Of a stretch of DNA of 64,000 nucleotides, positions 33,874 to 43,218 are shown one piece after another. The translations under genes and the position numbers were made by a program. This DNA is from JAJFUG01 sp964473155. Lineage in GTDB: Bacteria > Gemmatimonadota > Glassbacteria > GWA2-58-10. The notes beneath the pieces are model-generated. The model saw only the letters and a program-made list of their open reading frames with translations. It had not been told where the DNA came from and searched no databases. Location: contig CAYYNT010000008.1 in NCBI GenBank assembly GCA_964473155.1, positions 1 through 64,000 on the forward strand. Direction: 5' to 3'. Position 1 is the stretch's first letter. Every line of letters starts with the position of its first letter.

Positions 33874-34986
33874 TCACCACGCTCCGCCGTCCATGTCCTT
33901 GAACAGGCGGCAGGCGTTCTTGTAATAAATCTTCTGCAACACCTCATCCGGCAGGTTCAACCCGTAGTTCATCCACCAGGCGGCGTCCGGCACGCGGAAG
34001 AACTCGTCCTCGGTCTCGAACAGGCGGAACCAGCCGCGGTACATGTCCTCATCCGGGCCCAGGTCGGTGCCCCAGAGGATCCGGTCCTGGTAGCGGATAA
34101 AGAACTTGCGGGCGGTGAAAGGCTGACGCCCTATGTCCCAGGCGCGGGCCGAGACATCCGTGTAGAGGTTGGGATACAGGTCCAAAAGCCGCCCCAGTTC
34201 ATCCAGATCGTGGCTCAGGCTTCCCAGGTGGCAGGCGATGAAAATGGTGTTCGGGTGCTTGGCCACGGCCCGGTTGCGCGTGGCCTGGATTTCAGCCGGG
34301 GGCATGACTCCCGGCCTGCCGAACACGTTCCACGGCGCTCCGGCCAGTCCAAGCTCGCTCTTGTTGGTGAGCGGGAAATAGCAGTCGTACATGTCGCCCA
34401 CGTGGATCGAGACCGGCATGCCCAGCCGCCCGGCTGTCTCCAGGGCCAGGTCCCAGCGCGGGTCATCGAGGTTGACGCCTTTCTTGCCGCTCTTGCGGTC
34501 CCCGCCGAACCCGCGGCCCATGTCCTTGTACTCGCCCAGCCCGCGCGCGCCCATTTCATAAGCTTTCTCGACCGAGCGCGCCGCGCGCTTCGGGTAGTCC
34601 GGCGCGTCGATATCCTTCTCGTCTATGCGCGCCCAGACCTGGAAATGCTGCGGGTATTTACCGATGTAATCCTGGATGATCCCGGCCAGGGTGCTGTCCG
34701 GCGTCCCGCCGGAGAGGACCACCACTTTGCGCACGTTGCAGGCCTGCATCATTTTCACCCAGCGGTGTATGTCCTCGCCTTTGAGGTAGCTGTGCGTGTG
34801 GGCGTCGATCGAGGGGAAGCGTGAGCGCAAGACCGTGTGCGCCGGGACTTCCAGACGGCTTTCCGGCTCGAAGTTCTTGAGTTTCAGGGTGTCGAAGATT
34901 CCCAGGCGGGTTTCCTCATCGTACTGGGCGAACAGTGAAACCGCAACCATACAAAGAAACAGCGTTACCGCAGTAATTGCTTTCAT
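33874..34986 (-). CDS. Secreted amidohydrolase-2-family metal-dependent hydrolase
   Basis: This 370-residue protein has a signal peptide (AVTLFLCMVAVSLFAQ). It shows the amidohydrolase metal site in order: IDAHTH (His63, His65), a GLGEYKD strand, SIHVGD, ACHLGS and WGTDLG with the final Asp. The family hydrolyses or decarboxylates ring and acid substrates; relatives near sugar-degradation loci are often annotated as lactonases, which would fit products of the exported oxidoreductases. That role is inference. Its start overlaps the stop of the upstream gene by 4 bp (ATGA), so the two are translationally coupled. Confidence 0.85.
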   Translation of the reverse strand: MKAITAVTLFLCMVAVSLFAQYDEETRLGIFDTLKLKNFEPESRLEVPAHTVLRSRFPSIDAHTHSYLKGEDIHRWVKMMQACNVRKVVVLSGGTPDSTLAGIIQDYIGKYPQHFQVWARIDEKDIDAPDYPKRAARSVEKAYEMGARGLGEYKDMGRGFGGDRKSGKKGVNLDDPRWDLALETAGRLGMPVSIHVGDMYDCYFPLTNKSELGLAGAPWNVFGRPGVMPPAEIQATRNRAVAKHPNTIFIACHLGSLSHDLDELGRLLDLYPNLYTDVSARAWDIGRQPFTARKFFIRYQDRILWGTDLGPDEDMYRGWFRLFETEDEFFRVPDAAWWMNYGLNLPDEVLQKIYYKNACRLFKDMDGGAW

Positions 34987-35909
34987 TTTTCCCCCCCTTT
35001 GTTCTTGGTGTCACCGCTTTCCTGCAGTGTTTTCACCCGCGCGAGCAGGCTCTTATAATCGCCCTCGTGGAATATTATCAGTCCCTCGGCCTGGGTGGAC
35101 TGCCCCGGCGGGCAGTCCGGCGGCAGCGGGTCGGAATGTATACAGGGGATGCGGCTGTTGCTGAACACCAGACGCGCCGGGCGCCAGATCGTGCCCAGCC
35201 ATCGCTCCGGGCTGCCCTCCGCGCGCACGGCGATAAGCGGCGGGTCGGTCCTCTCCTCGACAATCCGTCCCGGCCCGCTTCCCGGCTTGAACCAGCCGAG
35301 GTCCTCGAACGCAAGGTTATCCGGACCCCCGGCTACGTTAAACGCCCAGAACGCCGGGCCTTTTTCCGGCAGCGGCCCGTGGTAATGCGTGTCCTTCCCC
35401 AACTGCGCCGGGACGCTGTCCACCGCAACGAACGTGCGCGCATAGCTGGTGTCGTTGAACCCTGTCAATCCGCCCGGACGAAGACAGATAAGGGTGCGGA
35501 TATCCGTTATCGCCGTGTCGGAGCGGTTCTCGATCTCCAGGCTCAGGCGTACGGCCATCGATTCGGCCTCAGCCCCGGCGTGGAAAATCACTCCGGGCCG
35601 CGGCTCGTAATCGAACCAGGCGCGGCTGGAGTCAGCGTTAAACAGCCAGGGGCTGTCGATCTGCACTGTGCTCGAATGGCTGACATTCGGCAGGCCGACA
35701 CCCCAGCAGTGCTCCGGTAAATTGAGCTGAAAACGTTCGGCCGGGTCCCAGGGCGAGCCGATCAACAGGAGGTTTGTTGTCTCCTGCCCAGGATTCCCCG
35801 GCAGGCTGGATAACTTTATTCCTGCCGGAGGGACGGGTTTGCTCGCGCCGTTCAGACAACCAAGCCCTGCACAGATTGCAATTGTAATTCCAGCCAGACG
35901 TTTTATCAT
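34983..35909 (-). CDS. Hypothetical lipoprotein coupled to the amidohydrolase
   Basis: This 308-residue protein has a probable lipobox (ICAGLGC, Cys18). The rest is beta-rich, Trp-rich and looks like a galactose-mutarotase-type or other glycan-handling sandwich (RFQLNLPEHCWGVGLPN, SLEIENRSDTAITDI), but I recognise no family. Its stop overlaps the amidohydrolase start (ATGA), a strong sign of shared function and stoichiometry. The AT-rich 185 bp before it (35910-36094) separate it from the divergent transglutaminase-like gene and must contain both promoters. Confidence 0.7.
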   Translation of the reverse strand: MIKRLAGITIAICAGLGCLNGASKPVPPAGIKLSSLPGNPGQETTNLLLIGSPWDPAERFQLNLPEHCWGVGLPNVSHSSTVQIDSPWLFNADSSRAWFDYEPRPGVIFHAGAEAESMAVRLSLEIENRSDTAITDIRTLICLRPGGLTGFNDTSYARTFVAVDSVPAQLGKDTHYHGPLPEKGPAFWAFNVAGGPDNLAFEDLGWFKPGSGPGRIVEERTDPPLIAVRAEGSPERWLGTIWRPARLVFSNSRIPCIHSDPLPPDCPPGQSTQAEGLIIFHEGDYKSLLARVKTLQESGDTKNKGGEK

Positions 35910-36094
35910 TCTCTCCCCTGGGCGGCGGTTTCAGAATTGTGGAACAAACAGGCCTGTTTATTGCAATCAATCAAAAATCACAATCTTGGATTGGATACAA
36001 CGCCTTGAAACCTAATATCCTATAGTATAAAATCAAGATGCTCGCTTCTCATTTCCGTAAAGACAGGCTGCACATTTGAGAAAACGGAGGGAAA

Positions 36095-37885
36095 ATGCGT
36101 CTTAAAGGGAAGCTGTCCGGACCGCTGGCGTTATGCGCCTTTCTGAGCATTCTTTTAGCCGGAATATCGCAGGCAGGCGAGCTGAAGACATTCAGCCGCG
36201 AGATAACCGCGCAGGACGATGAATACACGATCGAGGTGGGCGGCCTGCTCGACCCGGAAAACGTTGAGATTGTGATCGAAAACCTGGGTGACGCCCCGGT
36301 GGCCGATCCGCGGATCAGCATCAACGGCCTGTACGACTGGTATGACGTCAAGTCGATTGCCGCGGAAATCACCCGCGGCTGCACCACGGATGAGGAAAAG
36401 GCTCTGGCGGTATGGGAATGGATACTCTGGAAACGTTTCCAGCGCTCTCCCATGGATAACAGCACGGCCAATGTAGTCCGGGACCAGAACGGTTACGGTT
36501 ACGGAATCTGCGGCCACAGCGCGGCCTGGCTCAAGCAGCTCTGCCTGGCGGCGGGCGTTCAGGCCCGGGTTTATGAAATATGGGGGCATACGGTTAACGA
36601 GGTGTTCTGGGACGGCAAGTGGCATTTCCTGGACAGCAACGTAAAAGTGTACTATCTGGGGCGTGACAACCGCACCCTGGCCAGCATGGCGGAGCTGGAG
36701 AAAGACCCCTGGCTGATCCAGCGCACGATCCACCCGCGCGACCCCTGGGTCCGTCAGGATGATCCTCCGGGACGGAATGAGGAGTTTGTGCGCTATATCA
36801 CGACCGCCAAGGATAATTACGTGGATGACAGTTATGACAAGGAAATATCGAAAAACTACACCATGGCCTGGACGCTTAAACCGGGAATGAAACTGACCCG
36901 CTGGTGGACCCCTAAACTGGGCAAGTTCGAGGGCCTGAAAGAGCGTGCGCAGGAGCCGATCCGCTACGCCAACGGCCAGATTGTCTGGGAGCCGGACCTT
37001 TCAAAGATCGACATGCTGGCCTATATCGACACGATAGACAATGTTACCACCAGGTGGCACAATGGCGGAAAAGGTCCGGCGATACAGGTCAGGTACCCGC
37101 AGGATGAACAGTACAGCCGTCCCTCGCGCGCCGGCCTGCCCATTGAGAGCGCCTGGCCGGTGGTGGGGGGACGGTTCGCCTGCACGCTGGTCAAGGAAAG
37201 CGGCTGCTCGGTCTCCATGTTCTACGGTCAGCCGGAATGGGAAGAATCCAACCTGTACAGCTATCGCTGGGGCAGCGGCAGCGAAACCAATTCGTTTAAC
37301 CTGGATTACTATATCACCAATGCAGCGCCGGTTTATGACTACACAATCGGTTTCACCATGATGGGCAACGGACGGGGCAAAACTCCCCGTCAGGCCGGCG
37401 TGGACTGGTTCCGCTCCGAGAGCGACCTTCAGGTGGGGCCATACAGCATCCCGGCCCTCAAGCTCGGGAAAAACGTAATCCGGTATCACGATTCGAGCGC
37501 CGGGATAAAAAAGGTGCGGATTACGCATGTCTGGCGCGAGAAGGATGACAACCATGCCCCGTCGAAAGTGAGCGCGGCCCTTTCGCCCAAAGAGGTCAAA
37601 TCCCTCTCTCCGGTGCTGGAATGGCAGCCCGCCACGGACCCGGACCCGGGTGACAGCGTGACAGATTACCAGGTGATGGTAAGCCTGAGGCCCGACTGCC
37701 GCTGGCCGCTGTCGAATTCGGTCTACCGGAATATCGGCTCGGCCAAAACGAGCTGGACGGTTCCGGCCAGTTTCCTGAATCCGGGAACGGCTTATTACTG
37801 GAAAGTACGGGCACGCGACAGCAAGGGCGTGATCGGCGACTGGAGCGAGGTGTTTTCATTCAGCACTGCGGCCAAAGCCAAGTAA
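36095..37885 (+). CDS. Secreted transglutaminase-like protein with C-terminal fibronectin-III-type domain
   Basis: This 596-residue protein begins at an ATG with GGAGG upstream and a signal peptide (PLALCAFLSILLAGISQA). Residues about 90-185 hold a transglutaminase/papain-like core: GICGHSAAW (Cys139), EIWGHTVNEV (His165) and WHFLDSN (Asp180) form the triad. A beta-rich middle follows. The last 90 residues are a fibronectin-III-like domain (SPVLEWQPATDPDPGDSVTDYQV to YYWKVRARDSKG). Such proteins act as proteases, amidases or cross-linkers; the substrate is unknown. A candidate promoter (TTGGAT-16-TAATAT) lies at 35991-36018. A second transglutaminase-like protein is at 43219. Confidence 0.8.
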   Translation: MRLKGKLSGPLALCAFLSILLAGISQAGELKTFSREITAQDDEYTIEVGGLLDPENVEIVIENLGDAPVADPRISINGLYDWYDVKSIAAEITRGCTTDEEKALAVWEWILWKRFQRSPMDNSTANVVRDQNGYGYGICGHSAAWLKQLCLAAGVQARVYEIWGHTVNEVFWDGKWHFLDSNVKVYYLGRDNRTLASMAELEKDPWLIQRTIHPRDPWVRQDDPPGRNEEFVRYITTAKDNYVDDSYDKEISKNYTMAWTLKPGMKLTRWWTPKLGKFEGLKERAQEPIRYANGQIVWEPDLSKIDMLAYIDTIDNVTTRWHNGGKGPAIQVRYPQDEQYSRPSRAGLPIESAWPVVGGRFACTLVKESGCSVSMFYGQPEWEESNLYSYRWGSGSETNSFNLDYYITNAAPVYDYTIGFTMMGNGRGKTPRQAGVDWFRSESDLQVGPYSIPALKLGKNVIRYHDSSAGIKKVRITHVWREKDDNHAPSKVSAALSPKEVKSLSPVLEWQPATDPDPGDSVTDYQVMVSLRPDCRWPLSNSVYRNIGSAKTSWTVPASFLNPGTAYYWKVRARDSKGVIGDWSEVFSFSTAAKAK

Positions 37886-37917
37886 ACTCTCAGACGGTAA
37901 GATCGCATAATGATGAA

Positions 37918-38135
37918 GGGGGCTGTCCCAAAAGTCCCGACACAGGGCTATCCTGAAAGAGGATGGCCCTGTTTTTTTTGTTGTGTGATTTAAGAGTTTT
38001 TAACGATTGATTGACCTTATTAGCAGGCTATAACGGGGGATAATTGTGTGGATTTCCCCCATTTCATCAAGTTGTGGGCAATGGCAGCCAAGCCATATTC
38101 GATGTTTACTTTTCCAATTTATCATCGCATTTTTT
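37918..38135 (-). mobile_element. Remnant of an IS (IS1182-like): one end and transposase C-terminal tail
   Basis: Position 37918 starts GGGGGCTGTCCCAAAAGT, a typical IS terminal inverted repeat. About 100 bp further in, the minus strand has an open tail (38020-38118, 33 codons). It reads VNIEYGLAAIAHNLMKWGKS, close to the C-terminus of IS1182-type transposases as I remember them. A stop directly before it and no transposase body afterwards show that the rest has been lost. The sequence to 38312 holds no gene that I recognise. No second inverted repeat found. Confidence 0.55.
37943..37978 (+). terminator. Rho-independent terminator inside the IS remnant
   Basis: An 11-bp stem (CAGGGCTATCC with GGATGGCCCTG, one G-T pair) is followed by eight Ts. 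It lies 58 bp after the transglutaminase-like gene and now serves as its terminator, although it was probably brought by the IS end. Confidence 0.75.
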
Positions 38136-38312
38136 CTCGTAGAATTCATTCCCCCAAGTTTTTGATATTACGCTGCCCTGCGCTGCTATACCGGAACCAG
38201 CTTACCCCTGATAGATCCGGCCCAATTCGAGGTGTTCTAAGGGATTCCGAGCGAGCCTCTCCTTGGATTCGGACAAGAAAAATACGCGAACGCCCTTGGA
38301 TTGCGCATCGCC

Positions 38313-39284
38313 TTATTCCCCGCCTTTCTTCATCTCCTCCACCGTCTCATAGCCCAGTTCGCGCTGGACTTTCCGCACCTCGGCGAGCACGTCCTCATCG
38401 CTCACGAACGGCTTGTAAACCAGGCAGGTGCGGAATGTGTACTCCTGGTTCGGCCGGTAGTCCTTCCGCGGGATGAGCCACTCGAAATCCCAGGCCGGGC
38501 TGTGGCAGCCCGGAATAAGGCTCTCGCCCCCGCCCTCGGGCGAAAGGTAAAAACGCAGCCAGCGCGGTCTGTCGAACACGAAAATCAGGACCATCTTGCC
38601 CAGGCGGCCGTAGTAAAACGGCTCATCGAACCTTTTCTCATAACGCTGGTACCAGTGGAATCGCGGGTCATCGGTCTGCGGCCAGACCTCCAGCTCGGAG
38701 TCTTTCAGGTACGACGGCGCAATGGAGGAACCCGGCCCGCCGTGCTTTTCCGGGACCCAGCGCTCCCACTGCCCGCCGGAGAGGAAATGTATCCGGCTGT
38801 CCTCCGGGCTGTTCATGTAGCAGTTGTAGGACACCTGGCGCTCGTTCCCCTCCGCGGGCCGGGTGGCGATAAAGTCGATCATGTCGCAGACTGTCAGCTC
38901 GGTGTCCAGGTAATACGGACTGCGCGCCCGGTAAACCAGACTGGCCCGGACTGGGTGGTCCCCGGTAGGCTCGCGCTTGAGGACACTGGTCGAGTCATCC
39001 ACATATTCGAGCACGGTGTTGTCCTTGCCGCGGAACTCGCCGGTGAGCATGCCGGAGGACAGGTTTTTGAAGATGCTGAAATGGTGCTGGATCGAGCTCA
39101 TGGCCCAGAGACCGGGCCGCACCCGGTGGCCCGCGCCATCGCCCACTATCGCCTCGATCTCTCCCGCGCGGATAAGCTGGCAGTGCATGGGCGGGCAGGG
39201 CTGCGGGAAGACCGGCCCCGCGCAGAAAACAGCTGCTGCCAGGAGCAGCAGACTCATTTGATTAAGTGTCTTACGGCCTGTCAT
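38313..39284 (-). CDS. Hypothetical secreted protein
   Basis: The ATG at 39284 is chosen over a longer frame because AAAGGAG lies 7 nt upstream and a signal peptide follows (MSLLLLAAAVFCAGPVFP). About 323 residues. The mature part is beta-rich, with many aromatics and Arg (SIQHHFSIF, RFHWYQRYEKRF, YYGRLGKMVLIFVFDRPRWLRFYLSP). It resembles large beta-sandwich glycan-active or mutarotase-like folds, but no family motif is evident. It has paired cysteines in SYNCYMN and FRTCLVY. Its neighbour at 39609 is a lyase-like protein on the same strand, 324 bp upstream, with a palindrome between them. Confidence 0.7.
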   Translation of the reverse strand: MTGRKTLNQMSLLLLAAAVFCAGPVFPQPCPPMHCQLIRAGEIEAIVGDGAGHRVRPGLWAMSSIQHHFSIFKNLSSGMLTGEFRGKDNTVLEYVDDSTSVLKREPTGDHPVRASLVYRARSPYYLDTELTVCDMIDFIATRPAEGNERQVSYNCYMNSPEDSRIHFLSGGQWERWVPEKHGGPGSSIAPSYLKDSELEVWPQTDDPRFHWYQRYEKRFDEPFYYGRLGKMVLIFVFDRPRWLRFYLSPEGGGESLIPGCHSPAWDFEWLIPRKDYRPNQEYTFRTCLVYKPFVSDEDVLAEVRKVQRELGYETVEEMKKGGE

Positions 39285-39436
39285 GACAGACTCCTTTGCG
39301 TTGCAAGATGGTTTCCCGTCCCCTGTTGTCCGGAGAAAGATAACTCTTTTTTTCTGGAGCATTACTTTATTGTAATTGCATATTATGTTTACGGTCAGGC
39401 AATGAAATAGTAAGTGTTTCCATCGTAAGGTGTTCC

Positions 39437-39464
39437 GTCGGGGCGACCGGCCGGTCGCCCCGAC
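39437..39464. repeat. Perfect palindrome, GGGGC family (core GACCGG/CCGGTC)
   Basis: This 28-bp perfect palindrome has 14-bp arms GTCGGGGCGACCGG and their complement, with six As following. On the minus strand this is a stem preceded by a T-run, so it is better read as a repeat element than as a terminator of the gene at 39609. The rest of 39285-39608 holds no visible gene. Confidence 0.85.
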
Positions 39465-39608
39465 AAAAAACAAACCGTTGCCAGCCATGCAGACCCTGAT
39501 CCGAGATTGCTCCCAGCGGTGATCCGGTTTTGTAGTGTCCGGATCGTGACGCATAAAACTCAATCCCTGGTTAAACCAGGTTACTGAATCTTCTCCGGTT
39601 GTTCCGCC

Positions 39609-41408
39609 TCAATCCGTTTCTATCCGTATCTCCACCCAGCGTTTGTCCTCAACCAGCGGCAGGCTGAGCACTCCCACCGCCGCAGATATATTTTTCGGCA
39701 CCCGGATTTCGCCATAGGGATTGTACGTGTAATAGGGCCAGACAAACGAGGAACCCTCCGGCATTGAAAGTTTCCAGCCTCCATATGCGAGACGGCCCGG
39801 TCCGTTCAGGCTGCGGGGAGTCTCATCCAGGGTGAAACTGCCGCCATCGCGGGCCAGAACAGTCCCGGCACGCAGGACCAGCGGCAGATTGAGCTGGGCC
39901 GTGTCGCCGGGCCGGTCGTATGCTCTTTCGGAACAGGCCCGGATAAGAGCGGTGCAGGAATCGGGGTAGAGGATAGTCAGCCGCAGGCTGAAACCCTCGT
40001 GGGCCACGCAGAGCGTGTCGCTCTCTCCGGCCCCGCGGATCAGGGCCTCGAGCGGCAGACAGTCGTGGCTGCCATCCGCCCGCCGCAAGCTGAAAGTGGC
40101 CAGCTCGGGCTGGCCTTTCGAGTTGCCCCCGCCGATTATGTGCCCGGCCCTGGCATTCCAGAGGCTGATCGGGACAATCCGGTCGAGATAGAACTGGCTG
40201 AGCGGCCGCCCCGGACTGACCAGCGCGCTCATCGAATGGACCCAGGGACCCTGCTTGCGCGCCACTGCCGGACGGTCGAGGCGGTGGCTGTACCTGTCAA
40301 GCTGCTGGGGGATTGGGGCCTCAGGCCCGTCCACATGGTAGTGGGCGTCCTGCGCGATCCGTCCCAGGGCTTCCAGGCCGAGAGCTTCTATCGGGTTGCC
40401 ACCATCGCCCAGCGCGGCCAGCAGCTTGAAACGGGCGTAACGGCGTCCGTCCGGGAAATTGCTGAAAGTGAACAGCCCGTAGGAGGCCTGCGGTTCAAAG
40501 TGGCCACGGTTGCGCTGGTCCACGGTTGGGATATCCACGCCGTCCGGGGTGCACCAGTGGGTGTGGAAACCGGTGCTCAGGCGGCAGGCGCGCAGGACCT
40601 CCGGGTCTCCGGTGTAGTGCAGGTACAGCCCGGCCACCGAGGCGTTGAGATAGTCGTAGTTCATCGTGGGACCGTCATGCTCCTCCCAGTAACCGCCCGG
40701 CTGTATCTCGGCGATGAACTTGCGCAGCGCAGGCTCGGTTATCTCCACCCACTCCGGCTGGTTGAGCAGCCTGCCCAGCCGCCACACGGTCGAGGTGCGC
40801 AGGCCCATATGGTTGGGGGAAAAACCCAGGAAAGGCGAGGTATAGCGCGGGCGGTCGATCTTGGGGATCACCTCACGCTCCAGTATGGCCTTGCCGGCCC
40901 GGAGCAGCGCCTCGCTCCAAGTTTTTTTACGTTTCGCGTCGAGATGTTTCTCCAGCAGGCCATAGGCCTCGCCCCAGCAATAGATTGTCCGGTGCGCGTC
41001 AAGGGCGTCGGCGGGACGGCCATTGACCGTGGGCCGCACCTCTCCATCCGTTCCCACAATCGAGGCCAGGTAATCGCCCGCCTTGAGCGCCATTTCCAGG
41101 ACTTTCCGGCTGCCCTTGTCCGGGTTGGCGGGATTCTCCGTCACGTAAAGCAGGGCCGGGGCATAGATGAACTGCATCCAGGTGATCCGCCATCCGCTTT
41201 CCGCGCTTCCACCAGCGGGCAGAGCGCTCCGGAAACGGCCATCCGCGGCCTGCAAGCCGGCCTGGAGGGCGACGCTCCTGCACAGGACCTCGTAATAAAG
41301 GTCCGGCAACCTTTCGCTGCGCCAGCGGGGATGGCTGTCTAAAGTCGCCGCGGAAACGGCCGTAGTCCACAGGAGCAGCAGAAACAACACCCGGCCCGGT
41401 TTTTTCAT
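39609..41408 (-). CDS. Secreted alpha-toroid polysaccharide-lyase-like protein
   Basis: This 599-residue protein has a signal peptide (KPGRVLFLLLLWTTAVSAA). Residues about 30-350 are helical with repeated hydrophobic and Trp/Tyr helices, including GRWITWMQF-type, YCWGEAYGLLEKHL, GFSPNHMGLRTSTVWRLGRL and YWEEHDGPTMNYDYLN. This is the pattern of an (alpha/alpha) barrel, where NHMG and the Tyr/Asp/Asn cluster could line an active site. The C-terminal part is a beta-sandwich. The arrangement resembles heparinase/alginate-lyase superfamilies, but the heparinase motifs seen at 10605 and 12989 are absent. Possibly a hydrolase or lyase of a new family. Confidence 0.65.
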   Translation of the reverse strand: MKKPGRVLFLLLLWTTAVSAATLDSHPRWRSERLPDLYYEVLCRSVALQAGLQAADGRFRSALPAGGSAESGWRITWMQFIYAPALLYVTENPANPDKGSRKVLEMALKAGDYLASIVGTDGEVRPTVNGRPADALDAHRTIYCWGEAYGLLEKHLDAKRKKTWSEALLRAGKAILEREVIPKIDRPRYTSPFLGFSPNHMGLRTSTVWRLGRLLNQPEWVEITEPALRKFIAEIQPGGYWEEHDGPTMNYDYLNASVAGLYLHYTGDPEVLRACRLSTGFHTHWCTPDGVDIPTVDQRNRGHFEPQASYGLFTFSNFPDGRRYARFKLLAALGDGGNPIEALGLEALGRIAQDAHYHVDGPEAPIPQQLDRYSHRLDRPAVARKQGPWVHSMSALVSPGRPLSQFYLDRIVPISLWNARAGHIIGGGNSKGQPELATFSLRRADGSHDCLPLEALIRGAGESDTLCVAHEGFSLRLTILYPDSCTALIRACSERAYDRPGDTAQLNLPLVLRAGTVLARDGGSFTLDETPRSLNGPGRLAYGGWKLSMPEGSSFVWPYYTYNPYGEIRVPKNISAAVGVLSLPLVEDKRWVEIRIETD

Positions 41409-42181
41409 TCAGTCCTCCGGTATGAGTTGACATTCGCCTGACAATTTTATCAATAATAGCATACTGGCTTGAATCTTATCAATAATGTTTGAGACTCTCC
41501 GCTGTCAGGGGAATTTTATAGCGATCATTGTATTTTATGTTTGTTATAACTGCTTTATCTGCTTTCGTTTTGGCGAAAGCAGCAAAGCCAGCGGGGCCGC
41601 ACAACTCGTCCGGGCCACGCCTGTTTTTCTGACTTAAGCGTGTTCGGAGCAGATATTCGCTCCATCTTTGCCGGGCGGCGCTGGCGCGCAATGCCGCCGG
41701 CCTGTTGAGCTTCAACAGGCCTTGGCGTTAACAGTTCTTTTACACGCTGCCCATGTTGCAGGCTCGGACAGGCGCGGCCCCATCAACAACCGCGGCCTGG
41801 CAGCCGCTTGAAGGTTTATAAAGACGGTCTTTTCCCAGGGCGGCCCAACGGGCCGCTCCGGGGCCGTACTGTCCGAGCCGTGACGAGGGAGCGGAGCAGA
41901 GGCTCCGCGCACACCGGAAACTGAAAAAGATACAAGGCCGGGCGGGCCATTGCGCGTCAGCGCCGCCCCGCAACCAGGGCAGCGTGAAAAAGGGCCGCGC
42001 ACACCCAAGCTTACTGTTCCAACACAGCCGATGCGAGTTTACGGCCCCCAGCGTCTTTTGGTCCTTTTCCACAAGACGGAAAAGGACATGAAATCCCTGT
42101 CCTGAAAAGCCTGGTCTCTCTGATTAGCTTGCAGGTCAATAATCAACGCGTATTACTCCGCTTTTCCTCTGAAAGTTATGA
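41409..42181. other. Long intergenic region with hairpins, no gene
   Basis: No reading frame here has a convincing start, codon pattern or family. Two perfect hairpins stand out: GGCCTGTTGA/TCAACAGGCC with a 3-nt loop at 41699-41721, and GTCCTTTTCC/GGAAAAGGAC with a 7-nt loop at 42061-42087. The part between them is GC-rich with many short inverted repeats. It looks like a dispersed intergenic repeat rather than a decayed gene, but a genome-wide comparison is needed to say. Confidence 0.45.
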
Positions 42182-42210
42182 TTGAGACTTGCGCATCTGA
42201 CAGATACTAT
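42182..42210 (+). promoter_or_regulatory. Candidate promoter of the MBL-fold gene
   Basis: TTGAGA (42182-42187) and TACTAT (42205-42210) are 17 bp apart, with the gene's ATG 54 bp downstream of the -10. It is the best match in this gap. Confidence 0.5.
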
Positions 42211-42263
42211 TATGTCAGTACGCAAATCTTGAGGTGAATCTGACCCTGGAACCGGAGAACATA

Positions 42264-43124
42264 ATGAACTATCTCGCCCGCAGTGCTTTAATCCTCTTGT
42301 TGAGCTTTCCTGCCACAATGCAGGCACAGGCGGTTCAGTCCGGCCTGCCGCCGTCCAGGCAGATCATCGGGGAAATACGATCACATCACGAGGGCCTGGC
42401 CGCGTGGTGGACAGGCCATAACGGCTGGCTGATCAAGTCGGACAGCGTGCTGATCGGCAACGACCTGGTGCTCGAGGCGGCCGAGCGGTTGCAGCAATCA
42501 CCCGTGACCACCGCGGAACTGGCCGGTGAACTCGACATTTCGTTCGTGGGCCACGAGCATGGAGACCATTTCAACGATGAGGTCGCGAGGGTGCTTATCG
42601 AGCGTTCGGACTGCCTGTTTGTCGTTCCGAAAAGCTGCCTGGACAAGGCGCGCAGGCTCGGGATGCCTGAAAGCCGTATCAAAGTGGCCACTCCCGGGGA
42701 ACCCTTCGAGATAAAGGGCGTACGGGTAATGCCCCTGCACGCGCTCCACGGACACAAGCAGTTTTCAATCCACAAGGGAGCCACTTTCGAGGACTGCGGC
42801 TACCTGATCACCATGGGCGGAAAAACCTTTCTTCAGCCCGGCGACACTTTTCTGCTTCAGGAGCACCTTGAACTGAAAGACACTGTGGATGTGCTTTTCA
42901 TATCCCCGACCGAGCACAACATGCATATCCAGCAGTCGGTCATACTGATAAACCAGCTCGAACCGGCCTATATCCTGCCACAGCACCGCGACACTTATCG
43001 CCAGACGCCGGAGAACCGCTACTGGACCAACGGGTACGCCGATGAGGTCAGGACCTTTCTTTCACGCAGCCTTCAGGCACGTTATCATGTGCTGGAACAG
43101 GGGGAACGGCTGATAATAAGATAA
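42264..43124 (+). CDS. Exported metallo-beta-lactamase-fold hydrolase
   Basis: I start at the ATG at 42264, with GGAG 8 nt upstream, followed by a signal peptide (ALILLLSFPATMQAQA). About 286 residues. The metal motif is complete: SFVGHEHGDHF gives His97, His99, Asp101 and His102. Further ligands are likely His in LHALHGH, Asp in QPGDTFL and His in LPQHRDTY. The closest general class is UlaG-like lactonase/hydrolases, where such proteins open sugar lactones; that would suit an oxidised-sugar pathway, but the substrate is inference. Single-gene unit with its own promoter and terminator. Confidence 0.85.
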   Translation: MNYLARSALILLLSFPATMQAQAVQSGLPPSRQIIGEIRSHHEGLAAWWTGHNGWLIKSDSVLIGNDLVLEAAERLQQSPVTTAELAGELDISFVGHEHGDHFNDEVARVLIERSDCLFVVPKSCLDKARRLGMPESRIKVATPGEPFEIKGVRVMPLHALHGHKQFSIHKGATFEDCGYLITMGGKTFLQPGDTFLLQEHLELKDTVDVLFISPTEHNMHIQQSVILINQLEPAYILPQHRDTYRQTPENRYWTNGYADEVRTFLSRSLQARYHVLEQGERLIIR

Positions 43125-43162
43125 GCCGAGGTCGCGTAGAAAACAGCGCGGGAAACGGCCCT

Positions 43163-43196
43163 GCCGCCGGAAGACCTCTGAAAGACTTCCGGCGGC
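43163..43196. terminator. Bidirectional terminator between convergent genes
   Basis: A perfect 11-bp stem (GCCGCCGGAAG/CTTCCGGCGGC) has a 12-nt loop and is followed by TTTA. It lies between the MBL-fold gene and the transglutaminase-like gene, which converge. Confidence 0.8.
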
Positions 43197-43218
43197 TTTA
43201 TGCTGGTTGACTTGAGTT

